64,000 bases of DNA from UBA8190 sp003453695 (lineage in GTDB: Bacteria; Actinomycetota; Acidimicrobiia; Acidimicrobiales; UBA8190). The notes under the pieces are model-generated. The model was given only the letters and a program-made list of their open reading frames with translations, was not told where the DNA came from and made no database searches. Positions 57,632 to 64,000 of the stretch are shown piece by piece (positions within the stretch are counted from its first letter, which is position 1; every line of letters begins with the position of its first letter). The translations under genes were made by a program, and so were the position numbers. Where the stretch lies: NCBI GenBank assembly GCA_036796975.1, contig DAIRBY010000003.1, forward strand, positions 1 to 64,000, given 5' to 3'.

Positions 57632-59400
57632 CGCTCCTCTGTGCGGGCCGCCTCTGTGCGGGCCGCCTCTGTAGGGGCTGCCACTGTGGGGGCAGCATCT
57701 GTAGGGGTCGCCCTGCGGTCAGGACGGGGGGCAGCCGGCCGGCCGAAGGACCTGCTGCGCAGCAGACCGTAGACGATCGAGTCGAAGAGGGCCTGCCAGG
57801 ACGCCTCGATGACGTTCTCCGAAACACCGATGGTGGTCCACACGACCTCGCCGTCGGTGGTGTCGATGAGGACCCGGGTCACCGCCGCCGTGCCCGTGCC
57901 GGTGTCGAGCACCCGCACGCGGTAGTCCACGAGGTGGATCCCGGACAGCTCGGGGAAGTGCGGACCGATGGCCGAGCGCAGGGCCGAGTCCAGTGCGTTC
58001 ACCGGGCCGTTGCCCTCGGCGACGGCCAGGATGCGGTGGTCGCCGATGCGGACCTTCACGGTGGCCTCCGTGAGGTGCTGTCGGTCGTGGTCGGCGATGA
58101 CCCGGAACGACTCGAGCTCGAAGTAGTCAGGCTCCCAGCCCGTGGCCCGCCGCAGCAGGAGCTCGAGCGAGCCGTCAGCCACCTCGAAGTGGTATCCGCG
58201 GTGCTCGAGGACTTTGAGGGTGTCGAGCACCGCCCCGAGGGCCTCGGAGTCGAGCTCCAGCCCCAGCTCCTCGGCCTTGAGGGCCAAGGTCGAGCGACCC
58301 GCCATCTCGGACACGACGAAGCGGGTGCCGTTTCCGACGAGGTCGGGGGCGATGTGCTCGTAGGCATCTCGCCTGCGGGCGATGGCGCTCGTGTGCAGGC
58401 CCGCCTTGTGGGCGAAGGCGGCCGCCCCCACATAGGGCTGCTGGGGGTTGGGCGCCGTGTTCACCAGCTCGGCGATGTGGTGCGACACGGGCGTGATGCG
58501 CTCGAGACGGTCTTCCGGGATGGTGCGGACCCGGAGCTTGAGCGACAGGTTGGGGATGGCAGCCGACAGGTCGGCGTTGCCCGTGCGCTCGCCGTAGCCG
58601 TTTATGCACCCCTGCACGTGGGTGGCACCCGCCCGCACGGCGGCGATCGAGTTGGCCACGGCGCAGCCCGAGTCGTTGTGGAAGTGCACCCCGACCTGCG
58701 TGTCGAAGCCAGCCACCATCTCGGCCACGATGTGCTCAACGTCGTGGGGCAGCGTCCCTCCGTTCGTGTCACACAGCACAAGCGTGTCCGCCCCGGCCTC
58801 GGCCGCAGCCCGCAACACGGACACCGAGAACCCCGGATCCTCGGCGTAGCCGTCGAAGAAGTGCTCGGCGTCGAAGAAGACCCGCAGGTCGTGGTGGCGC
58901 AGGAAGGCCACCGAGTCGTGCGCCATGGCCAGTGCCTCGTCCTTCGACGTGCGCAGCGCCTCGCTCACGTGCAGCGCCGAGGCCTTGGCCACGATGCACA
59001 CCGCCTCGGTGTTGGCCTTGACCAAGTGTCGAAGGACCTCGTCGTCCTCGGCCTTGACGCCGGCCCGGCGGGTGGAGCCGAAGGCCACCAGCGTGGCGGT
59101 GCCCAGCCGGAGCTCAGCCGGTGCCCGGGCGAAGAACTCGGCGTCTTTCGGGTTGGCCCCCGGCCAGCCGCCCTCGATGAAGGCGACGCCCAGGTGGTCG
59201 AGCTGCTCGGCCACCCGCAGCTTGTCGTCGACCGTCAGTGACAGGCCTTCCTGCTGCGATCCGTCTCGCAGGGTGGTGTCGAAGATGTCGACCGCCTCGG
59301 GAAGGACGGGGAGGTCGTGGGAATGGCTGGCCTGTCGGTGGCGGTGGGCTCCGGCGCCGCGCTGGGCTGCCGCCCCGGCAGGCACCTGATCAGGAGACAT
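57628..59400 (-). CDS. cimA: (R)-citramalate synthase
   Basis: 590 residues from ATG 59400. HMGL-type TIM barrel with FDTTLRDGSQQEGLSLTVDD, GWPGANPKDAEFF, CDTNGGTLP, HFHNDSGCAVANS (metal-binding His-x-His) and NGYGERTGNADL; a LeuA regulatory (dimerisation) domain follows at about 410-545. The length and motifs separate it from LeuA and homocitrate synthase. It makes citramalate from pyruvate and acetyl-CoA, the first step of threonine-independent isoleucine synthesis. The last 30 residues are a TEAARTEAA-like repeat (57636-57715 in DNA). Its start overlaps the ilvE end by 11 bp. Confidence 0.9.
   Translation of the reverse strand: MSPDQVPAGAAAQRGAGAHRHRQASHSHDLPVLPEAVDIFDTTLRDGSQQEGLSLTVDDKLRVAEQLDHLGVAFIEGGWPGANPKDAEFFARAPAELRLGTATLVAFGSTRRAGVKAEDDEVLRHLVKANTEAVCIVAKASALHVSEALRTSKDEALAMAHDSVAFLRHHDLRVFFDAEHFFDGYAEDPGFSVSVLRAAAEAGADTLVLCDTNGGTLPHDVEHIVAEMVAGFDTQVGVHFHNDSGCAVANSIAAVRAGATHVQGCINGYGERTGNADLSAAIPNLSLKLRVRTIPEDRLERITPVSHHIAELVNTAPNPQQPYVGAAAFAHKAGLHTSAIARRRDAYEHIAPDLVGNGTRFVVSEMAGRSTLALKAEELGLELDSEALGAVLDTLKVLEHRGYHFEVADGSLELLLRRATGWEPDYFELESFRVIADHDRQHLTEATVKVRIGDHRILAVAEGNGPVNALDSALRSAIGPHFPELSGIHLVDYRVRVLDTGTGTAAVTRVLIDTTDGEVVWTTIGVSENVIEASWQALFDSIVYGLLRSRSFGRPAAPRPDRRATPTDAAPTVAAPTEAARTEAARTEER
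57636..57715 (-). repeat. 15-bp tandem repeat at the 3' end of cimA
   Basis: Perfect and then degenerate copies of a 15-bp unit (GTGCGGGCCGCCTCT on the plus strand) encode a C-terminal Ala/Thr/Glu tail with EAART repeats. The tail lies beyond the regulatory domain. Confidence 0.8.
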
Positions 59401-60319
59401 GCTCCAACCAGTCCTTGTACTTGTCGACCTGTCCGCGCACGGCGGCGAAGTACGTCTCTTGCACCTTCGTGGTCACCGGGCCGGGGCGGCCGGTTCCCAC
59501 CGGTCGGTCGTCCACCTCGCGGATGGGCACCACCTCTGCGGCGGTACCGGTGAGGAACGCCTCGTCCGCGAGGTACAGGTCGCTGCGGATGAGCGCCTCA
59601 TGGGTGACTTCGTAGCCGAGGTCGGCGGCGATCGTCTCCACCGACATCTGGGTGATGCCGGCCAGGGCGCCCGACTCCGAGGTGGGTGGGCTCACGATGC
59701 GGTTACCCCGTACCACGAAGACGTTCTCCCCGGTGCACTCCGACACCCGTCCGTCGGGGGCGAGAAGGAGCGCCTCGTCGTAGCCCGCCTTCAAGGCCTC
59801 GACCTTGGCCAACGACGAGTTCAGGTACATGCCCGTGCTCTTGGCGGCGGTGGGAACGGCATTGGGGTCGTGTCGCTGCCACGACGACACCTTGAGCCTG
59901 ATTCCGTTGCGGATGCCCTCGTCACCGAGGTACGTGCCCCACGACCAGGCGGCGACCGCCACCCGGACCCGGCACGGCAGGGGGTTGAGCCCCATCTCGC
60001 CGTCACCGAGGAACACGATGGGACGGATGTAGCAGCCGTCGTGCAATTCGTTGACACGCACGACCTCCTTGCTCGCCTCCACCAACTCGGCAGGCGAGAA
60101 GGGCACGTCGATCATGAGGATCTTGGCCGAGGCGAACAGGCGCGTGATGTGGTCGGTGAGGCGGAACACGGCCACTCCGGAGGACGTCCTGTAGGCGCGG
60201 ATCCCCTCGAACACGCCGGAGCCGTAGTGCAGGGAATGGGTGAGGACGTGCACGTTGGCGTCGCCCCAATCGACGAGCTCGCCGTCGAACCAGATCTTCT
60301 CGGTCGGGGTGATGGGCAC
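59390..60319 (-). CDS. ilvE: Branched-chain amino-acid aminotransferase
   Basis: 309 residues from ATG 60319. Class IV PLP fold: KIWFDGELVDW, LHYGSGVFEGIRAY, the PLP Lys in AAKSTGMYLNS, ECTGENVFVVRG and LTGTAAEVVPI. It interconverts Val, Leu and Ile with their 2-oxo acids. Second gene of the attenuated operon, one base after leuB. Confidence 0.95.
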   Translation of the reverse strand: MPITPTEKIWFDGELVDWGDANVHVLTHSLHYGSGVFEGIRAYRTSSGVAVFRLTDHITRLFASAKILMIDVPFSPAELVEASKEVVRVNELHDGCYIRPIVFLGDGEMGLNPLPCRVRVAVAAWSWGTYLGDEGIRNGIRLKVSSWQRHDPNAVPTAAKSTGMYLNSSLAKVEALKAGYDEALLLAPDGRVSECTGENVFVVRGNRIVSPPTSESGALAGITQMSVETIAADLGYEVTHEALIRSDLYLADEAFLTGTAAEVVPIREVDDRPVGTGRPGPVTTKVQETYFAAVRGQVDKYKDWLEHVS

Positions 60320-60320
60320 G

Positions 60321-61355
60321 TCAGAGCCTTTCTGCGATGGCGTCGCCGACCTGAGCCGTCGACTGATAGGGGGTGGTGGGGTCGTGCTGGGCGACGTAAC
60401 CGGACACCGCTTTGTCGATGCGCTCGGCGGCGTCGGCCTCGCCCAGGTGCTCGAGCATGAGCGCGGCCGAGCGGATCGCCGCCACCGGGTTGGCCCTGCC
60501 GGTGCCGGCGATGTCGTGGGCTGCGCCGTGCACGGGCTCGAACAGCGATGGTCCGGTGCGGGCCGGATTCAGGTTGGCCGACGCGGCGAACCCGATCCCC
60601 CCGGACACGGCGCCGGCCAAGTCGGTGAGGATGTCGCCGAAGAGGTTGTCCGTGAGGATCACGTCGTAACGGCCCGGCTGCTCAACCATGTATATGCACG
60701 CTGCGTCCACATGGTTGTAGTCCCATCCGACATCGGGGAACTCTGCGCTGACCTCTTGCACCGTGCGCTGCCAGAGGTCGCCGGCGAAGGTGAGCACGTT
60801 GGTCTTGTGCACCAAGGTGAGCTGGCGACGCTGGCGCCGGCCAGCGAACTCGAAGGCGAAGCGAGCGCAGCGCTCGACCCCCATGCGCGTGTTCACCGAC
60901 CCTTGGGTCGCCACCTCGTGCGCCGTGCCCTTCCTCAGGAACCCGCCCTCACCGGCGTAGGCACCCTCGGTGTTCTCCCGAACCACCACGAAGTCGGCGT
61001 CTGGAGCCGGGGCGCCGGGCACCCCGGTGAAGGGCCGGAGGTTGACGTACAGGTCCAACTCGAAGCGCAACCGCAGCAGCAGTCCTCGTTCGAGCAGCCC
61101 CGGTGGGACGTCGCTCGATCCGACCGGCGGGCCCACGGCGCCGAGCAGCACGGCGGCAAAGCCACGGAGCTCGTCCAGCACCGGATCGGGCAGGACCTCA
61201 CCCGTGCGCAGGTAGCGAGAGGCCCCCAGGTCGAAGGGGGTGGTGTCGAGAGAGACGCCGGTGGCCGAGACGACCTTCAAGGCCTCGCCGAGCACCTCCG
61301 GCCCGATCCCGTCGCCACCGATGACGGCCACCCGGTGGCTCTTCGCTGGACTCAC
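60321..61355 (-). CDS. leuB: 3-isopropylmalate dehydrogenase
   Basis: 344 residues from GTG 61355, with GGGAGGAGTGGAGG upstream. Isocitrate/isopropylmalate dehydrogenase features: IGGDGIGPEV, LLLRLRFELDLYVNLRPF with the substrate Arg residues, VVRENTEGAYAG, and LTDNLFGDILTDLAG with the metal-binding Asp. It acts in leucine synthesis and in the citramalate route. First structural gene after the attenuator. Confidence 0.93.
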   Translation of the reverse strand: MSPAKSHRVAVIGGDGIGPEVLGEALKVVSATGVSLDTTPFDLGASRYLRTGEVLPDPVLDELRGFAAVLLGAVGPPVGSSDVPPGLLERGLLLRLRFELDLYVNLRPFTGVPGAPAPDADFVVVRENTEGAYAGEGGFLRKGTAHEVATQGSVNTRMGVERCARFAFEFAGRRQRRQLTLVHKTNVLTFAGDLWQRTVQEVSAEFPDVGWDYNHVDAACIYMVEQPGRYDVILTDNLFGDILTDLAGAVSGGIGFAASANLNPARTGPSLFEPVHGAAHDIAGTGRANPVAAIRSAALMLEHLGEADAAERIDKAVSGYVAQHDPTTPYQSTAQVGDAIAERL

Positions 61356-61403
61356 GCCTCCACTCCTCCCTTCGGGGCTCCTACGCCTGTTTCGACGGAA
61401 ATG

Positions 61404-61428
61404 AAAAACCGCCCACCGAGGTGGACGG
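61404..61428 (-). terminator. Intrinsic terminator of the leuB leader (attenuator)
   Basis: On the minus strand: CCGTCCACC, two-base loop, GGTGGGCGG, then TTTTT. The 9-bp stem has one G-T wobble. It lies between the leader peptide and leuB, 49 bp before the gene, as expected for a transcription attenuator. Confidence 0.85.
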
Positions 61429-61435
61429 TCGACGA

Positions 61436-61461
61436 GGCGCGCACCGGCTGCGGTGCGCGCC
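61436..61461 (-). promoter_or_regulatory. Leader hairpin upstream of the attenuator terminator
   Basis: An 11-bp perfect stem, GGCGCGCACCG and CGGTGCGCGCC with a 4-base loop, begins at the last base of the leader stop codon. A ribosome stalled in the leader peptide would cover or free this stem. It could be the pause or anti-terminator arm; pairing alternatives with the terminator arm were not computed. Confidence 0.75.
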
Positions 61462-61499
61462 TAGGCAATGACGATTACCTGAGTCAGAGGTCTCGACAT
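61461..61499 (-). CDS. Attenuator leader peptide for the leuB-ilvE-cimA operon
   Basis: ATG 61499 to TAG 61461 encodes MSRPLTQVIVIA, 12 residues with Val-Ile-Val-Ile before the end. Regulatory codons followed by a hairpin and an intrinsic terminator are the layout of amino-acid-sensing attenuators. Shortage of charged isoleucine or valine tRNA would stall ribosomes here and let transcription reach leuB. The branched-chain codon run fits the operon content (cimA, ilvE, leuB). Confidence 0.82.
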   Translation of the reverse strand: MSRPLTQVIVIA

Positions 61500-61621
61500 C
61501 GGACAACCATTCTCGCCTGGGCATTCGTGCACGTCAACCATGGCAGCGGCGTGGGAGGACGGGCGGCCGCCGCGCCCCGTGCCCCTCCGGAGCCGGTGGG
61601 GACAGCCGGTAGCCTTTGGGC

Positions 61622-62113
61622 GTGACCGAGGACGCCACGCACCTCACGCGTGCCACCTACGAACGCCTCCAGACCGAGCTCGAGGACCTCACCACGAGGG
61701 GACGGGTGGAGATCGCCCGGGCCATCGAAGCGGCCCGGGCCCTCGGAGACCTGTCCGAGAACGGCGACTACCACGCCGCCAAGGACACCCAGGGGAAGAT
61801 GGAGGCCCGCATCCGCCAGCTCCAGGCCACGCTGTCCCGGGCCCAGGTGGTGGAGGAAGGGACGAGGTCGGCCCCGGGCACGGTGGCGGCCGGGTCGGTA
61901 GTGGCCATCCGCTACGAGGGCGACGACGACGTCGAGCGGTTCCTCGTTGGCTCGATCGAGGAGCGCCACGACGAGTTGAACGTGGTCTCCCCGGGGTCGC
62001 CTCTGGGCCAGGCGCTCCTCGGCCGCAGCTCGGGTGCCACGGTGGAGTTCGAGGCGCCCGGCGGCAAGCTGCGGGTGGAGATCGTCGAGGTGTCGGGCCA
62101 GGGGTCGGGGTGA
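61622..62113 (+). CDS. greA: Transcription elongation factor GreA
   Basis: 163 residues from GTG 61622 (an in-frame TTG lies 6 bp upstream). N-terminal coiled coil with the acidic tip ALGDLSENGDYHAAKD, then an FKBP-like C-terminal domain (GSVVAIRYEGDDDVE and SPLGQALLGRSSGATVEFEAP). It rescues backtracked RNA polymerase. It diverges from the leuB leader and overlaps leuC as GTGA, an unusual partnership. Confidence 0.93.
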   Translation: MTEDATHLTRATYERLQTELEDLTTRGRVEIARAIEAARALGDLSENGDYHAAKDTQGKMEARIRQLQATLSRAQVVEEGTRSAPGTVAAGSVVAIRYEGDDDVERFLVGSIEERHDELNVVSPGSPLGQALLGRSSGATVEFEAPGGKLRVEIVEVSGQGSG

Positions 62114-63603
62114 GCCGCACCGCGGCCGGGCCCCGCACCCGCACCGAGCAGGGCACCGGCACCGGGGAGGGCACGGAGCCTCGCAATCTCAGCGAGCCCC
62201 GCACCCTCAGCGAGAAGGTGTGGGACCGCCACGTGGTGCGTCACGCCGTCGGCGAGCCGGACCTGCTCTTCGTCGACCTGCACCTCGTGCACGAGGTGAC
62301 GTCTCCGCAGGCCTTCGACGGCTTGCGCCTGTCCGGGCGCCGGGTCCGTCACCCCGAGCTCACCGTCGCCACCGCCGACCACAACGTGCCGACCACCGGT
62401 ATGGACAAGCCGCTGTCCGACCCCATCTCGGCACGTCAGCTCGAGGTCCTCGCCGCCAACTGCGCCGCGTTCGGGATCACCTGCTACCCGATGGGACATG
62501 CCAATCAGGGCATCGTCCACATCATCGGGCCGGAGCTCGGCCTCACCCTTCCCGGCATGACGGTGGTGTGCGGCGACAGCCACACCTCGACCCATGGCGC
62601 CTTTGGCGCCCTCGCCTTCGGGATCGGGACGTCGGAGGTGGAGCACGTGCTCGCCACCCAGACCCTGCCGCAGGCCCGCCCTGCCACCATGGCCATCGAG
62701 ATCGAGGGCGCGCTCCCGCTCGGCTGCACGGCCAAGGACCTCGTCCTCCACATCATCGGCAGGATCGGGACCGGCGGCGGGATCGGTCACGTCATCGAGT
62801 ACCGAGGCGAGGCCGTCCGGAGCCTGTCGATGGAAGGCCGGATGACCGTCTGCAACATGTCGATCGAGGCGGGCGCCCGCGCTGGGATGGTGGCCCCCGA
62901 CGACACCACGTTGGCCTACCTGGAGGGCCGGCCCCATGCGCCGAAGGGCCGGGCCTGGGACACGGCGCTCGACGACTGGGCCCGGCTCGTGACCGACGAG
63001 GACGCATCGTTCGACAAGGTGGTCCACATCGACGTCTCGAGGTTGCGGCCACATGTCACCTGGGGCACCAATCCCGGGCACGTAGTGAGCATCGAAGGGT
63101 CGGTCCCCTCCCCCGACGAGATGGCCGAGCCCGCCGAACGGGAAGCGGCCGAGCGGGCGCTCAAGTACATGGGCTTGCGAGCCGGCACGCCCATGCGCGA
63201 CGTCGCCGTGGACACGGTGTTCATCGGGTCGTGCACCAACTCCCGTATCGAGGACCTCCGCGAGGCTGCCGCGGTGCTTGAAGGACGACGGGTGCGAGCC
63301 GGGTTACGGGCGCTGGTCGTACCGGGGTCGCACCGGGTCAAGGCGGAAGCCGAGGCCGAAGGGATCGACAAGGTGTTCGAGGCCGCCGGTTTCGAGTGGC
63401 GCGAGCCCGGATGCTCGATGTGCCTGGCCATGAACCCCGACAAGCTCGCCCCCGGCGAGCGCTGCGCGTCGACGTCCAACCGCAACTTCGAGGGTCGCCA
63501 GGGCCGGGGTGGTCGGACCCACCTCGTATCGCCGGCGGTCGCCGCCGCCACCGCCGTCGCAGGTCACCTCGCCACCCCGCAGGACCTGGAGGGCGGATCG
63601 TGA
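62110..63603 (+). CDS. leuC: 3-isopropylmalate dehydratase large subunit
   Basis: 497 residues from GTG 62110, coupled to greA. The aconitase-type 4Fe-4S ligands are Cys in GSCTNSR and the two Cys in PGCSMCLAMNP; CGDSHTSTHGAFG is also present. About 30 extra N-terminal residues (Thr/Gly/Glu-rich, with a duplicated LSE motif) precede the usual start RTLSEKVWD; no internal start would remove them. With LeuD it isomerises 2-isopropylmalate and, in this organism, citramalate. Confidence 0.93.
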   Translation: MSRTAAGPRTRTEQGTGTGEGTEPRNLSEPRTLSEKVWDRHVVRHAVGEPDLLFVDLHLVHEVTSPQAFDGLRLSGRRVRHPELTVATADHNVPTTGMDKPLSDPISARQLEVLAANCAAFGITCYPMGHANQGIVHIIGPELGLTLPGMTVVCGDSHTSTHGAFGALAFGIGTSEVEHVLATQTLPQARPATMAIEIEGALPLGCTAKDLVLHIIGRIGTGGGIGHVIEYRGEAVRSLSMEGRMTVCNMSIEAGARAGMVAPDDTTLAYLEGRPHAPKGRAWDTALDDWARLVTDEDASFDKVVHIDVSRLRPHVTWGTNPGHVVSIEGSVPSPDEMAEPAEREAAERALKYMGLRAGTPMRDVAVDTVFIGSCTNSRIEDLREAAAVLEGRRVRAGLRALVVPGSHRVKAEAEAEGIDKVFEAAGFEWREPGCSMCLAMNPDKLAPGERCASTSNRNFEGRQGRGGRTHLVSPAVAAATAVAGHLATPQDLEGGS

Positions 63604-64000
63604 AAGCCGTGCAGGTGGTGACCGGACGCGCTGTGCCCCTCGAGCGCTCCGACGTCGACACCGATCAGATCATCCCGTCCGACTGGTTGAAACGGGTCGA
63701 GCGTACAGGCTTCGGCGCCGGCCTCTTCGCCGAATGGCGCGACGACAGGGCCTTCGTCTTGAACGACGAACGATACGCAGGTGCGACCATCCTGGTGGCC
63801 GGGCCCAACTTCGGCACGGGCTCGTCGCGCGAGCACGCCGTGTGGGCGCTCATGGATTACGGCTTTCAAGCCGTGGTGTCGCCGCGCTTCGGGGACATCT
63901 TCCGCAACAACGCCACCAAGCAGGGGCTGGTGGCGGTGGCGGTGGAGGCGGAGCTCGGGGAGGCGCTCCTGCGGGCGGTATGCGACGACCCGTCCACCGA
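63600..64000 (+). CDS. leuD: 3-isopropylmalate dehydratase small subunit, partial (3' end outside window)
   Basis: From GTG 63600, overlapping the leuC stop as GTGA, about 133 codons are visible before the window ends. Motifs: RSDVDTDQIIPSDWL, GPNFGTGSSREHAVWAL and the RFGDIFRNNATKQGL swivel-domain segments. It is the partner of LeuC. Confidence 0.93.
   Translation, partial: MKAVQVVTGRAVPLERSDVDTDQIIPSDWLKRVERTGFGAGLFAEWRDDRAFVLNDERYAGATILVAGPNFGTGSSREHAVWALMDYGFQAVVSPRFGDIFRNNATKQGLVAVAVEAELGEALLRAVCDDPST

Overview
The window is a strongly GC-rich, densely coded bacterial chromosome segment with frequent GTG starts, many 4-bp start/stop overlaps, F420-dependent luciferase-like oxidoreductases and a large set of acyl-CoA enzymes. 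It looks actinobacterial, most likely an environmental Acidimicrobiia-type organism rather than a mycobacterium. The placement is an inference from gene content; no rRNA is present to confirm it.

The main theme is steroid (cholesterol-type) catabolism scattered in islands between 1 and 57,000. Proteins recognisable from the mycobacterial pathway are ChsE1/ChsE2-like acyl-CoA dehydrogenases around a MaoC-DUF35 ChsH2 (1-3125), a CYP125-like P450 (3337-4560), ChsE5/ChsE4-like dehydrogenases (6572-8943), FadD3, IpdF and FadE30 (22068-25890), and EchA19 and FadA5 (51232-53189). Matching 14-bp sites of the KstR form TnnAACnnGTTnnA stand in front of the side-chain genes (3177, 3310, 8945, 44017, 53294). 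The regulator itself is not in the window. Extra thiolase, acyl-CoA ligase, SDR, sulfatase, thioesterase and F420-enzyme genes lie in between.

Layout: 1-8958 steroid side-chain island; 9002-14161 acetyltransferase, thiolase, DJ-1-like protein, SDR and CoA ligase; 14189-20365 peroxiredoxin, sulfatase, and a ligase/unknown/SDR operon; 20366-20937 small and decayed genes; 20938-25890 steroid C/D-ring operon; 26012-31410 housekeeping genes (msrB, ssb, DUF1015) and an MFS-MerR pair; 31375-40151 a minus-strand Tad/Flp pilus operon ending in a membrane LysM-BTAD protein; 40926-45591 SRAP peptidase-like protein, SnoaL, F420 enzyme, SDR and FadD; 45659-50270 two tandem hybrid histidine kinases; 50453-55593 thioesterase-echA19-fadA5, a nucleotide-sugar-epimerase-like SDR and an amine oxidase; 55594-64000 branched-chain amino-acid genes.

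The last block holds leuB-ilvE-cimA followed by a hypothetical gene and an acyl-CoA dehydrogenase on the minus strand, diverging from greA-leuC-leuD. Upstream of leuB there is a textbook attenuator: a 12-residue leader peptide with Val-Ile-Val-Ile codons, a hairpin and an intrinsic terminator. cimA plus leuBCD implies isoleucine made from pyruvate through citramalate. Short in-frame tandem repeats recur in linkers and ends of several enzymes, including leuC, cimA and chsH2.
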